From the NCBI RefSeq assembly GCF_029893355.1, contig NZ_JARZAI010000030.1:32054-96053 (forward strand): a stretch of DNA of 64,000 nucleotides, written 5' to 3'. The translations under genes were made by a program, and so were the position numbers. The DNA comes from Kitasatospora sp. MAA4 (GTDB lineage: Bacteria > Actinomycetota > Actinomycetes > Streptomycetales > Streptomycetaceae). Below, piece by piece: positions 51,575-59,744 of the stretch. Numbering within the stretch: position 1 is the first letter of the stretch; the number at the start of each line of letters is the position of its first letter. The notes beneath the pieces are model-generated. The model was not told the DNA's origin, did not search any database, and saw nothing but the letters and a program-made list of their open reading frames with translations.

Positions 51575-52246
51575 TCAGCGCCGCTGCTTGCGCAGCCCGG
51601 CGGGCAGTGCGAACCGGTTCAGCGCCGCGAAGAGCAGCTGGGCCGCCACCGCGAGCAGCACCACCAGCAGCGCGCCGCCGATCGTGAGCGGGAAGTCGCG
51701 GGTGGCCAGGCCGTCGATGACGTAGCGGCCGAGCCCGCCCAGGCCCACGTAGGCGGCCACCGTCGCGGTGGCGATCACCTGGACGGTGGCGGTGCGCAGC
51801 CCGGCCAGCAGGGCCGGCAGTGCCGCCGGAACGCAGACCTGGAACAGTACTTGACGGTGCGTCAGGCCGATGCCGCGGGCCGCGTCCCGCAGGTCCGGAT
51901 CGGTGCCGCGGACGCCCTCGCAGGCCGCCACCAGCAGGACGGGTGCGGCCAGCGCCACCAGCGGGATCAGTACGGCGCTGTCGCCGACCCCGACCAGCAG
52001 CACCGCCAGCGTGACCAGCCCGAGCGTCGGCAGCGCCCGCGCGGTGCCGCTCAGCGCCGTCACCAGGCCGGCGCCGCGCCCGCTGTAGCCGATCAGCAGG
52101 CCGAGCGGGACGGCCAGCAGCGCCGCGTAGAAGAGCGCCTCGCCGGAGATCGCCAGATGCTCGCCGACCCGCTGCACGATCGAGTCGGGACCGCTGCGCC
52201 GGTCGGGGGAGTTGAAGAAGTCGGAGATCCAGGAGAGCCAGTTCAT
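51575..52246 (-). CDS. Compatible-solute ABC transporter permease 2 (OpuCD-like)
   Basis: 223 residues with about five membrane helices and the permease EAA-type loop (AARGIGLTHRQVLFQVCVPAALPALLAGL). Pairs with the other permease to form the membrane channel. ATG 52246 overlaps the first permease stop by four bases (ATGA), a sign of coupled translation. Confidence 0.9.
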   Translation of the reverse strand: MNWLSWISDFFNSPDRRSGPDSIVQRVGEHLAISGEALFYAALLAVPLGLLIGYSGRGAGLVTALSGTARALPTLGLVTLAVLLVGVGDSAVLIPLVALAAPVLLVAACEGVRGTDPDLRDAARGIGLTHRQVLFQVCVPAALPALLAGLRTATVQVIATATVAAYVGLGGLGRYVIDGLATRDFPLTIGGALLVVLLAVAAQLLFAALNRFALPAGLRKQRR

Positions 52247-52911
52247 CGCCGCACCGCCGTCTCGCGCCCGGCCCAGGGGGCGAGCAGTCGGCGGGCCAGC
52301 AGCAGCACGCCGTCGGTCACCAGGGCGAGGACGGCGACCAGCACGATCCCGGCCACGATCGGGGTCGGGAAGGTGCGTTGGAAGCCGTCGATGAAGAGGT
52401 AGCCGAGCCCGCCGCGCCCGATCAGCGCGCCGACGCTGGCCAGCGAGATGCTGGAGACCGCCGCCACCCGCAGGCCGGCCACCACGTACGGCACGGCCGA
52501 GGGGAGTTCGACGGCGGTCAGCCGCCGCCAGGGTCCGTAGCCCATCGCGGTGGCGGCCTGCCGGACCGGCTCGGGCACCGCGCGCAGGCCGTCCACCGTG
52601 GTGGGCAGCAGCACGGCGAGCGCGTAGCAGGTCAGCGGGATCATCACGGTGGCCTGGGTGGCCAGGCCGGTGTACGGGATGAGCACCACGAAGACCGCCA
52701 GCGAGGGCAGCGCGTAGACCACGTTGAAGGTCGCCGCCAGCGGCTGGTAGAGCCGCGGGAAGCGGGTGCAGAGCAGTCCGAGCGGCACCGCGAGCAGCAG
52801 CCCGATCAGCACCGGGACCAGCGAGATCACCGCGTGGTCGGCCAACAGGCCCCACAGGTAGCCGAGATGGTCGCCGATCCAGTACCAGCGGACCAGGGGC
52901 TCACCGTCCAT
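52243..52911 (-). CDS. Compatible-solute ABC transporter permease 1 (OpuCB-like)
   Basis: 222 residues with about five membrane helices. EAA-type loop: AATAMGYGPWRRLTAVELPSAVPYVVAGL. It overlaps the ATPase gene by 11 bases and the next permease by four. Confidence 0.9.
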   Translation of the reverse strand: MDGEPLVRWYWIGDHLGYLWGLLADHAVISLVPVLIGLLLAVPLGLLCTRFPRLYQPLAATFNVVYALPSLAVFVVLIPYTGLATQATVMIPLTCYALAVLLPTTVDGLRAVPEPVRQAATAMGYGPWRRLTAVELPSAVPYVVAGLRVAAVSSISLASVGALIGRGGLGYLFIDGFQRTFPTPIVAGIVLVAVLALVTDGVLLLARRLLAPWAGRETAVRR

Positions 52912-53971
52912 GGCCGGCCTCGTCCCCGGCCTTCGACAGGGCCACCGGCAGGGCGTGCAGCGCGTCGAGGGCGTCCAGCACCGCCGAGCGCGGGGCGATG
53001 CCCACGGCCCGTCCGTCGGCGTCCACCGCGACGGCCGCGCCGACGGGCGACAGGACGGTGGCGTCCAGCGCGGTGCGCAGGGTGTCGGCTGCGGGGTCGA
53101 AGGCGGCCACCGGGCGGTGCTCGCCGTGGCCCGACCAGCCGGTCGGCCGACCGGACTCGTCCAGCTCCAGGCGCCAGCCGGCGAAGGGCTCGCCGAGCGG
53201 CGCGAGCGCGATCGGGTCGGCCGGACGCAGGCCCAGGCCGCGCAGCCCGCGGTCGCGGCCGAGGAAGGCCGCCACCTGATCGTCGGCCGGCGCGGCCAGC
53301 AGGGTGGCCGGGTCGGCGACCTGCCCGATCCGGCCCTGCTCGCGCAGCACCACGATCTGGTCGCCGAGTCGGACGGCCTCCTCGATGTCGTGCGTGACGA
53401 ACAGCACGGTCTTGTTCAACTCCGACTGGAGGCGGAGCAGTTCCTCCTGCAACCCGGCGCGCACCACCGGGTCGACGGCGCTGAACGGCTCGTCCATCAG
53501 CAGCAGCGGAGGGTCGGCGGCCAGCGCCCTGGCCACCCCGACCCGCTGCTGCTGGCCGCCGGAGAGCTGGAACGGGTACCGCTTGGCGGTCTCCGGCGCC
53601 AGGCCCACCAGTTCGAGCATCTCGTACGCCCGGGTCCGGGCCTTCTTGCGGTCCCAGCCGAGCAGGTAGGGCACGGTGGCGATGTTGTCGATCACCTTGC
53701 GGTGCGGGAAGAGCCCGGCCTGCTGGATCACGTAGCCGATCCCGCGCCGCAGTTTGGCCGCCTCCAGCTCGGTGACGTCCGTGCCGTCCAGCAGCACCCG
53801 GCCCGAGGTCGGCTCGACCATCCGGTTGACCATCCGCAGGATGGTGGTCTTGCCGCAGCCGGACGGGCCGACCAGCACGGTGGTCCGCCCGGCGGGCACG
53901 GTGAGGTCCAACCCCTCGACGGCTATCGTGCCGTCGGGGTGGCGCTTGCCGGCGCCGTCGAATCTGATCAC
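52901..53971 (-). CDS. Compatible-solute ABC transporter ATPase (OpuCA/ProV-like)
   Basis: 356 residues. Walker A GPSGCGKTT, Q-loop YVIQQAG, signature LSGGQQQR, Walker B LLLMDEP and H-loop VTHD are intact. The C-terminal ~120 residues include one CBS-like half (LDATVLSPVGAAVAVDADGRAVGIAPRSAVLDAL), which in OpuCA/OpuA senses ionic strength; only one copy is clear here. First gene of the operon. Confidence 0.93.
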   Translation of the reverse strand: MIRFDGAGKRHPDGTIAVEGLDLTVPAGRTTVLVGPSGCGKTTILRMVNRMVEPTSGRVLLDGTDVTELEAAKLRRGIGYVIQQAGLFPHRKVIDNIATVPYLLGWDRKKARTRAYEMLELVGLAPETAKRYPFQLSGGQQQRVGVARALAADPPLLLMDEPFSAVDPVVRAGLQEELLRLQSELNKTVLFVTHDIEEAVRLGDQIVVLREQGRIGQVADPATLLAAPADDQVAAFLGRDRGLRGLGLRPADPIALAPLGEPFAGWRLELDESGRPTGWSGHGEHRPVAAFDPAADTLRTALDATVLSPVGAAVAVDADGRAVGIAPRSAVLDALDALHALPVALSKAGDEAGHGR

Positions 53972-54044
53972 GGAATGTTCCTAGCTGTGGTGCCTGGAGC
54001 ACCGGTCGGGTGAAGCTGGATCATGGGGTTGAGCCCCGCCGCAC

Positions 54045-54071
54045 GTTTCCCGCATCCGGGCCGCGGGAAAC
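54045..54071 (-). terminator. Terminator after the cysteine dioxygenase-rhodanese operon
   Basis: 9-bp perfect arms GTTTCCCGC/GCGGGAAAC with a 9-base loop, 51 bases after the rhodanese stop (54122) and upstream of the ABC operon start. Confidence 0.55.
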
Positions 54072-54121
54072 CCCTGACACGCGATCAGTGACGGAGCTAA
54101 CGCGGTGCTCCGTACCCGGTC

Positions 54122-54511
54122 TCACCCCGCCAGGGGGCCCGGTTCGGTCGGCAGGCCCGCTTCGGCCCAGGCCAGGAAGCCGCCGTCCAGGTCCGTCGCC
54201 CGGTGCAGACCCAGCTCGCGCAGCGAGGCGGCGGCCAGGCTGGAGGCGTACCCGGCCGAGCAGAGCACGATCACCGGCAGGTCGTACCCGGTCGCCTCCG
54301 GGATCCGGTGGCTGCCGGTCGGGTCCAGGCGCCACTCCAGCACGTTGCGCTCGATCACCAGCGCGCCGGGGATCTGCCCCTCGGCGGTGCGCTGGGCGGC
54401 CGGCCGGATGTCCACCAGCAGCGCGCCCGCCAGCTGCGCGGTACGGGTCTCCTGCGGGCCCGGGCGGTGCACGCCCTCCCGCGAACGGGCCACCAACTCG
54501 TCGACGGTCAC
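54122..54511 (-). CDS. Rhodanese-like sulfurtransferase
   Basis: 129 residues, a single rhodanese domain with active-site loop LCSAGYASS (C84 as persulfide carrier), LLVDIRPAAQ and a C-terminal LDGGFLAWAEAGLP. It handles sulfane sulfur in the cytoplasm. GTG 54511 overlaps the cysteine dioxygenase stop by four bases (GTGA), so the two are coupled. It may pick up sulfur released when cysteine is in excess. Confidence 0.9.
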   Translation of the reverse strand: MTVDELVARSREGVHRPGPQETRTAQLAGALLVDIRPAAQRTAEGQIPGALVIERNVLEWRLDPTGSHRIPEATGYDLPVIVLCSAGYASSLAAASLRELGLHRATDLDGGFLAWAEAGLPTEPGPLAG

Positions 54512-55029
54512 CACTGCTCCGGTCCTTCCACCGCGGTGCGCCGCAGGCCGCTGGCGCGCAGTTCGTAGAGCGCCATCTCGCCCAGCGGCGGAGAGTACGC
54601 GTGGATGGTCACCGCCGGGCCCGCGGCGGTGTTGCGGACATCGTGCAGGAACTCGGGCCCGAACGCGCGGACCGTGCCCGCCGACAGCCGCCGGGTGTGC
54701 AGCTCGCCCTCGGGGCCGCCGAGCGAGAGCTCCTCCAGCTCGCCCAGCGCCACCGTGAACGCGCCGCGCGAGCCGCCGTGGTCGTGGAAGCCGGTGGACT
54801 GCCCCGGCAGCCAGCTGATCAGCCAGACCTCGTGATCCTCGCTCAGCCGCAGCCGCTCGTACCAGCGTTCGTCGGCCGACAGGCGGACCCGGTGGATCCA
54901 CTCCTGCGGCCGATCGGCCAGCTCGGCCACCACGGCCCGCAGCTCGGCGGGCGTCAGCGTTCTTTCGGGCAGCACGGACGGTGACGGGGCCGGCGGCTCG
55001 CTCTGGGCCGGCGCGAGGTCGACGCTCAT
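54508..55029 (-). CDS. Cysteine dioxygenase (cupin)
   Basis: 173 residues. It oxidises cysteine to cysteine sulfinate with Fe(II). The cupin iron ligands are HDH (82-84, in STGFHDHGGSRGAF) and H129 (EFLHDV). The length and fold fit bacterial CDO type I. It is preceded by a 141-base leader that follows a cysteine-rich peptide ORF (55184-55267), and GTGAGG-A-CCTCAC (55030-55042) may hide its ribosome binding site. High cysteine should raise expression by an attenuation mechanism; that is inference from the leader. Confidence 0.9.
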   Translation of the reverse strand: MSVDLAPAQSEPPAPSPSVLPERTLTPAELRAVVAELADRPQEWIHRVRLSADERWYERLRLSEDHEVWLISWLPGQSTGFHDHGGSRGAFTVALGELEELSLGGPEGELHTRRLSAGTVRAFGPEFLHDVRNTAAGPAVTIHAYSPPLGEMALYELRASGLRRTAVEGPEQW

Positions 55030-55042
55030 GTGAGGTCCTCAC
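55030..55042 (-). promoter_or_regulatory. Palindrome overlapping the cysteine dioxygenase ribosome binding site
   Basis: On the coding strand GTGAG-GAC-CTCAC directly precedes ATG 55029 and contains the GAGG ribosome binding site. Folding would hide the site; it could be the output end of the leader attenuator. Confidence 0.5.
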
Positions 55043-55183
55043 GAAGGATGCGGGTGCGGGTGCGCCCGTCGGTCCCACCGCCGACGGAGGACGTCGCGGC
55101 CGGCCGGGGTGCGGGGAGGGAGGGTGATGAGAAAGCAGCCGTGCGCCCTGGAAATGGTCACAGGGAGCGGGTCGGCGCGAGGT

Positions 55184-55267
55184 TCAGCGGCAGCAGGCAC
55201 ACATGTCGCTCGCCTGGCGTCGCAGATCGACGTGCAGGCGGCAGACGAGAGCGGTGCCGTGTTCCAT
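55184..55267 (-). CDS. Cysteine-rich leader peptide (27 aa)
   Basis: ATG 55267 to TGA 55184: MEHGTALVCRLHVDLRRQ, then ASDMCACCR. Four of the nine last residues plus C9 are key: five positions rich in Cys/Arg, with Cys at 9, 23, 25 and 26. The core CRLHVDLRRQAS matches the cysteine-attenuator leader peptides of actinobacteria. Ribosome stalling at the CACC cluster when cysteine is scarce would change folding of the 141-base spacer. A promoter (55274-55303) puts transcription at about the ATG, so the leader is probably translated from a leaderless mRNA. It starts 32 bases after the GT2 stop. Confidence 0.8.
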   Translation of the reverse strand: MEHGTALVCRLHVDLRRQASDMCACCR

Positions 55268-55273
55268 GCCGCG

Positions 55274-55303
55274 ATCCTTGTCGACCGGCTACCAGCACGT
55301 CAA
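55274..55303 (-). promoter_or_regulatory. Promoter of the cysteine leader operon
   Basis: On the minus strand TTGACG (55303-55298), 18-base spacer, AAGGAT (55279-55274), and the leader ATG begins six bases later. The -35 overlaps the GT2 stop codon. Confidence 0.6.
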
Positions 55304-56136
55304 GCGAGGTCCACCATCCGGCGCGCCGCCTGCGCCTCGCGCAGCGCGGCCACCCGCTGGTGCACCCAGTCCACCTGGTCCGCCAACGCCTCCCGGCGCT
55401 GCTCGACCTGCCCCGACAGCTGCCCGCCGTGCCGCCGGTAGCGCAGGGTGTCCGCCGCCACGTACACCCCGGCGCGGAACGAGGAGACCACCATCAGCAG
55501 CGCGGTGTCGTCCATCCCCCAGAGCGCCGGCCAGCAGCCGAACTCCCAGAGCGCTGACCTGCGCCACATGATCCCGGCCGGGTGCAGTGGCACCGAGTAC
55601 TCGGCGGCCGGCTCGGTGCGCCAGCGGCTGTAGACCGCCCCCGGCTCCAGCACACCGGGCCGCAGCTCCAGCGGGACGGCGCGCAGCGAGCCGTCCGGCA
55701 GCAGGTCGCGGGCGTCGCCCGCCGCGTAGGCCGCCGCGGGGTGCCGGCTCAGCGCGCCGGACAGGACGGCCAGCGCGGACGGCTCCAACTCGTCGTCGGC
55801 GTCCAGGTTCTGGACCAGCGCGGCACGGCAGCGGGCCAGCCCCCGGTTGCGCGCCTCGGCGGGACCGGCCCCGCCGGCGCGTGGACTGTCGCCGATCGTG
55901 ACCAGACCCGCAGCCCTGGCGTCGGCCAGTTCGGCCGGCAGCGCCGGCGCCGGGCCGTCGAACTGGATGACCCACTCCCAGCCGGGCCGCCCGAGGCCCC
56001 GCTGCGCTTGCAGCGAGGCGAGTGCGCTGGTCAGCCCCCGCACCTGGGTCGGCAGGCAGGCGGTGAGGACGGAAACCAACGGGGGGGGGGTATGGGAAAA
56101 TCGGGTGCCGAATGCGTGGCTTTCTGCCGCACCCAT
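55300..56136 (-). CDS. GT2-family glycosyltransferase
   Basis: 278 residues. N-terminal GT-A fold with VSVLTACLPTQ, RNRGLARCRAALVQNLDADDEL (nucleotide-sugar contact and DxD), then PAGIMWRRSALWEFG and WGMDDTALLM. The donor is likely UDP- or GDP-sugar; the acceptor is unknown. Its codons 15-19 include a run of ten C (10 G on the plus strand at 56081-56090), coding PPP. Change of one base would shift the frame 18 codons after ATG 56136, so phase-variable expression is possible, or a sequencing error. Confidence 0.8.
   Translation of the reverse strand: MGAAESHAFGTRFSHTPPPLVSVLTACLPTQVRGLTSALASLQAQRGLGRPGWEWVIQFDGPAPALPAELADARAAGLVTIGDSPRAGGAGPAEARNRGLARCRAALVQNLDADDELEPSALAVLSGALSRHPAAAYAAGDARDLLPDGSLRAVPLELRPGVLEPGAVYSRWRTEPAAEYSVPLHPAGIMWRRSALWEFGCWPALWGMDDTALLMVVSSFRAGVYVAADTLRYRRHGGQLSGQVEQRREALADQVDWVHQRVAALREAQAARRMVDLA
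56081..56090. repeat. Homopolymer tract of ten G/C inside GT2 5' coding region
   Basis: Ten consecutive G on the plus strand, about 48 bases downstream of the start of the minus-strand GT2 gene. It is the longest homopolymer I noticed in the window. Confidence 0.8.
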
Positions 56137-56206
56137 GGCACTGTCACCGGCCCTGCATAGCGTTGATCGTCCGAAGATATGACGATCCTACGACGGGCCA
56201 CTCGCA

Positions 56207-57400
56207 CTACCTTCGGCGGTCCCGCGTCAGGTACCAGGTGCCGCCCACCACCGTCAGTGCGAAGAGCAGCAGCCCGCCGCCCAGCGCCACCAGCAGCCAG
56301 ATCCGGTCGGCCAGCCCGAGGTTGCCGCTCAGGGCCACCTGGAGCGAGCCCACGGCGAAGGCGATCGCGGCGGTGAAGACCGCCACCAGCTCCACCGCCC
56401 GTACGGTGGCGCCGTCCAGGGTGTGCCGCACCTCCTGGTTGGCGGCCTCCTGCTGGTCCCACAGGTGTTGCTGGCGGGTCGTCCAGGCGGCGCGCTCCCG
56501 GCCGTCCAGGATCGTCCGGCGCTCCTGGAGGTACTGCTCCTGGAGCAGGCTGTGACTGCCCCGGTTGCCGGTGGCCGGAAGGCGCTGCAGTGCGGTGTCG
56601 ATGCTGGTCAGCGCCTCGTCGAAGCGCTCGGCCAGGCGTTGGCCGGCTGCGAGTCGGGCGTGGAAGAGGTGATCGGTGGGGAACTGCCGGACGGCCTCCT
56701 CCGCCCGGCTGCAGAGCAGTTCGCCCTGCCGGGCGAACGGCCGTGCCACCGCGAGGGCGTTGAGGCAGACGTCCACCACCTCGCGGGTGTTCTGCGGTGA
56801 ACTCCAGGCTGCGTCGAGGAGTTCGATTGCGTACTCGGCGGTGGTGGACCGGCTGCCGAGCGCCGCGAACGCCAGCAGGGCGTTGAACAGCGGCTCCTCG
56901 CGCAGGGGTTGGGCGGTCAGCGGCGAGGTCTCCAGGAAGCGTCGCAGCTCGTCGAAGTGCAGGTCGGCCCGCAACTTGCCCGCGTGGTACCAGGTGGCGA
57001 AGCGTGCGGCCGCTCCGGAGTCCGCCGTCGCACGCAACACCGTTGCCGATTCGGCGAGTTCGACGGCGGACTCGACGCTGTCGCGGGTGATGAAGCCGTA
57101 CCCGAGCGCCCACTTCCCGGCGATCACGCGCTGGTGCTCGGCCGCGACATGGGCGTCCAGCCAGCTCCCGCAGGCCGCCGCCTCCAGCACGGTGGGCTGG
57201 GCCAGCAGGCGCAGCCGCCAGTAGCGGTCCGCGCAGATCAGCACGGGATCGCCCACGAAGTCGGCGCTGGTGACGAGGAAGGAGGGCTCCTCGCCGTCCG
57301 CCACCAGCGCCTCGGCCACCGACTCGCAGATCCGGTCCAGTTCGCGGGAGTCCCGCCCGGCCACCTGCGCCAAGCGCTCCAACGCCAGTCCGTGATCCAT
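56207..57400 (-). CDS. Membrane protein with long helical N-domain
   Basis: 397 residues. The first ~310 residues are soluble and helical with TPR-like periodicity (EEPLFNALLAFAALGSRS, EALTSIDTALQRLP). Two C-terminal membrane helices (~333-353 and ~366-389) anchor it, ending in TRDRRR. I do not recognise a family. The N-domain may scaffold partners at the membrane. ATG 57400 follows GGAGGG. It sits 70 bases before the GT2 gene on the same strand. Confidence 0.65.
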   Translation of the reverse strand: MDHGLALERLAQVAGRDSRELDRICESVAEALVADGEEPSFLVTSADFVGDPVLICADRYWRLRLLAQPTVLEAAACGSWLDAHVAAEHQRVIAGKWALGYGFITRDSVESAVELAESATVLRATADSGAAARFATWYHAGKLRADLHFDELRRFLETSPLTAQPLREEPLFNALLAFAALGSRSTTAEYAIELLDAAWSSPQNTREVVDVCLNALAVARPFARQGELLCSRAEEAVRQFPTDHLFHARLAAGQRLAERFDEALTSIDTALQRLPATGNRGSHSLLQEQYLQERRTILDGRERAAWTTRQQHLWDQQEAANQEVRHTLDGATVRAVELVAVFTAAIAFAVGSLQVALSGNLGLADRIWLLVALGGGLLLFALTVVGGTWYLTRDRRR

Positions 57401-57503
57401 CGGCTTCCCTCCGTCTATTTCCTGACGGATCGTGCCTATCACATCGCCGTACGAAGATCAGCCGATCGGCGAAGCCGTCCGGCTCGCGGGCCGCCGGGCG
57501 GGG

Positions 57504-57737
57504 TCAGTTGTTCTGTGCGGCGTCCGAATCGGCTGCCGCGGCGGCGCTTTCGGCGGCGTCCACCTTCTGCTGCATGTCGTTCAGCTGCTGGCCGTCGGTG
57601 CCGGCGGCGCCGGTGGCGGTGGCCGCCGGGGTCTGCGGGGTGGTGGAGCCCGCACCCGCGCCCGAGCCCGCGCCGCAGGCGGTCAGGCTCAGCGCGGCGA
57701 GTGCGGCCGCTGCCGCGACGGCGAGGGCGCGCCTCAC
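57504..57737 (-). CDS. Small lipoprotein
   Basis: 77 residues. Lipobox LSLTAC after a hydrophobic Ala/Leu stretch, then an Ala/Gly/Thr-rich tail with a short helical C-terminus. GTG 57737 overlaps the previous stop by four bases. It is coupled to the secreted protein at 57734-58171 and probably acts with it at the cell surface. No family recognised. Confidence 0.65.
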   Translation of the reverse strand: MRRALAVAAAAALAALSLTACGAGSGAGAGSTTPQTPAATATGAAGTDGQQLNDMQQKVDAAESAAAAADSDAAQNN

Positions 57738-58171
57738 TGGGAGGCCGGAGCGGAGGTGCCGAGGCCCTGCGCGGAGCACCAGCTCGCCACCGACTTGAGG
57801 TCGCTCTGGCGGGTCTGCAGGGTGGGCAGCAGGCTCTTGCGGAAGGTCAGCCGGTCGTTGAGGTAGGTGTACACCGCGGTCTGCCCGGCGGACTTGGCGT
57901 TGTCCACCCGCTGCTCCAGCCGGGCGATCGAACCGGCCGTGGTGGCCGGGCCGTTGAGCCGGGTCAGGGAGTTCTCGATGCGCTCCTGGAGCTTCGGCAT
58001 CCGCTTGCAGATGCTCTTCGCGCCGTCGCCCTTGGGCACCGGGAGGGTCTTGGTGGTCGGCGAGGCCGCGGGGGTGGCGTCCTGCGCCTGGGCGGGGGCT
58101 GCGGTCGCGAGCAGCGCGCCGCCGAGGGTGAGGGCGCCGAGCGTGGCGGCCGCCTTGCGGTACGAGGTCAT
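57734..58171 (-). CDS. Small secreted protein
   Basis: 145 residues. Sec signal (1-29, ending AQAQ), then a helical domain (ICKRMPKLQERIENSLTRLN, IARLEQRVDNAKSAG) with two Cys (ICKR and WCSAQ) that can form a disulfide. I do not recognise the family, though similar proteins are known next to sensor kinases in streptomycetes. It is transcribed away from the two-component pair at 58299-60445; TTGTGG repeats before its promoter suggest control by that regulator. Confidence 0.7.
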   Translation of the reverse strand: MTSYRKAAATLGALTLGGALLATAAPAQAQDATPAASPTTKTLPVPKGDGAKSICKRMPKLQERIENSLTRLNGPATTAGSIARLEQRVDNAKSAGQTAVYTYLNDRLTFRKSLLPTLQTRQSDLKSVASWCSAQGLGTSAPASQ

Positions 58172-58235
58172 GACGGGTGTCCTCCGGTCTGTCGTGAAGT
58201 GTCCGACCGGCCACCGAGGCGGCCTGTCGGGAGTG

Positions 58236-58268
58236 ACAGTAGGGAGGCTCTTTGTGGATTCCTTGTGG
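58236..58268 (-). promoter_or_regulatory. Activator-type promoter with 11-bp direct repeats
   Basis: On the minus strand CCACAA occurs twice with 11-bp spacing (plus strand TTGTGG at 58252-58257 and 58263-58268). A -10 TACTGT lies at 58241-58236. The -35 position (about 58264-58259) carries no consensus and is covered by the repeats, as in class II activation by OmpR-family regulators. Confidence 0.5.
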
Positions 58269-58298
58269 GAGCAGGATCGGGACCGGGATCAGCGGCCT

Positions 58299-59744
58299 TC
58301 AGCGGACGCCGGCGGCGGCGCCGATCCAGTCCCGCCGGGCCGGCAGCGCCACCGTCGGCGCGTCGGCCAGCAGCAGCGGCAGCCGGACCTCGATCCGGCA
58401 GCCTGTCCCGCCGGGCGGGGTCGACACGGTCACCGTGCCCCGGTGCAGGGCCACTTGCTGGGCCACCAGGGTCAGCCCGAGCCCCGAGCCGGGACTGTCC
58501 CGCCGCCGGTGGAAACGGTCGAAGACGGCCGCGCGCTGCTCGGGTGGGATGCCCGGACCGGCGTCGTCCACGGTCAGCACCGCCTGCCCGTCCTCGCGGC
58601 CCAGCCGCACGGTGATCCGGCACGGTTCCCCGGGCGTGCGGCCGTGCGCCACGGCGTTGGCCAGCAGGTTGTCGCAGACGATCCGCAGCCCGGCGTCCCA
58701 GCCGAACACCCGCGCGCCGCCCGCCACTTCGGGGACGTACCAGAGCTGGACCTCCGGCCGCCGCCGACGCATCTCGCCGACCGCGGCCTCGGCCGGCTCG
58801 GCCAGGTCCAGCGGCCCGAAGGCCTCCACCTCCACCAGGTCGCCGCGCGCCAACGTGCGCAGGGCGGTGAGCAGTTCGAGCAGCCGGCGGTGGTCGCCGC
58901 GCAAGTCGGCCAGGATGTCGGCCCGTTCGGCGGGGGAGAGGTCGGGGTGGGCGTTGAGCACGTCGAGATTGGTCTGCATGCTCATCAGCGGGGTGCGCAG
59001 CTCGTGCGAGGCGGCGGCGGAGAAGGAGCGCGCGGTCTCCAGGGCCTGCGCGGTCCGTCCGGCCTGCTCGTCGTAGCGCGCCAGCACGCTCTCCAGCACG
59101 GCGGCGAGTTCGTCGACGTCGCCCACGCCGGTGCGTTCACGGCCGAAGCCGGCCGCGCCGGCCCGCGGGTCGAGCTCGGCCGCGCGGCGGCCGAGCCGGC
59201 GCAGCGGAGCGGTGGCCCGTCCGGCCACGGCCAGTGCGAGCAGGCCCGAGAGCGGCGCCGCGAGCAGCGCGATCAGCAGCACCCGCCCGCGCACCGCGGC
59301 GACCTGCGGATCGGTGACGGAGGTGGGCTCGAACACCCAGAGCGTGCCGGGGTTGGCGCCGGCGATCCGGACGGCCAGCACCCGCCAGCTGCGGACCGTG
59401 GTCGGACCGCCGCCCGGCGCCGGGAGTGCGACCGAGTCGGCCGGCTGCGGGCCGCCCTGGGTGACCAGCGTGCCGTTCGCGTCGGCCACCCGGACGCCGA
59501 CGTCCAGGGCGGCGTCCAGCACCTTGCGGTGCTGGTTCTCGGCGACCCTGGTCCGGCCCTGCTGGTCGGCGTTGAGCAGTGTCCGGGCGTCCGGCATGAC
59601 GGCGGCCGCCCGGTCCCGCAGGCGGCCGTTCTGCTGGTTGCGCAGGTCGTGGGTGATCAGGCCGAGCAGAGCGGCTCCGGCGCCGAGCACCAGCAGCGGT
59701 ACGACGAGCGCGGTCGACAGCGCGATCCGGGTGGCGAGTCTCAT
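58299..59744 (-). CDS. Sensor histidine kinase
   Basis: 481 residues. Membrane helix 1 (~7-30), extracytoplasmic sensor to ~150, helix 2 (~155-178), HAMP-like linker, HisKA with phospho-His in AAASHELRTPL, and HATPase with DNLLANAVAHG, DDAGPGIP and GSGLGLTLV. ATG 59744 overlaps the regulator stop by four bases (ATGA). The secreted protein and lipoprotein genes follow 127 bases downstream and are likely targets or partners, perhaps as ligand modulators of the sensor. Confidence 0.92.
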   Translation of the reverse strand: MRLATRIALSTALVVPLLVLGAGAALLGLITHDLRNQQNGRLRDRAAAVMPDARTLLNADQQGRTRVAENQHRKVLDAALDVGVRVADANGTLVTQGGPQPADSVALPAPGGGPTTVRSWRVLAVRIAGANPGTLWVFEPTSVTDPQVAAVRGRVLLIALLAAPLSGLLALAVAGRATAPLRRLGRRAAELDPRAGAAGFGRERTGVGDVDELAAVLESVLARYDEQAGRTAQALETARSFSAAASHELRTPLMSMQTNLDVLNAHPDLSPAERADILADLRGDHRRLLELLTALRTLARGDLVEVEAFGPLDLAEPAEAAVGEMRRRRPEVQLWYVPEVAGGARVFGWDAGLRIVCDNLLANAVAHGRTPGEPCRITVRLGREDGQAVLTVDDAGPGIPPEQRAAVFDRFHRRRDSPGSGLGLTLVAQQVALHRGTVTVSTPPGGTGCRIEVRLPLLLADAPTVALPARRDWIGAAAGVR

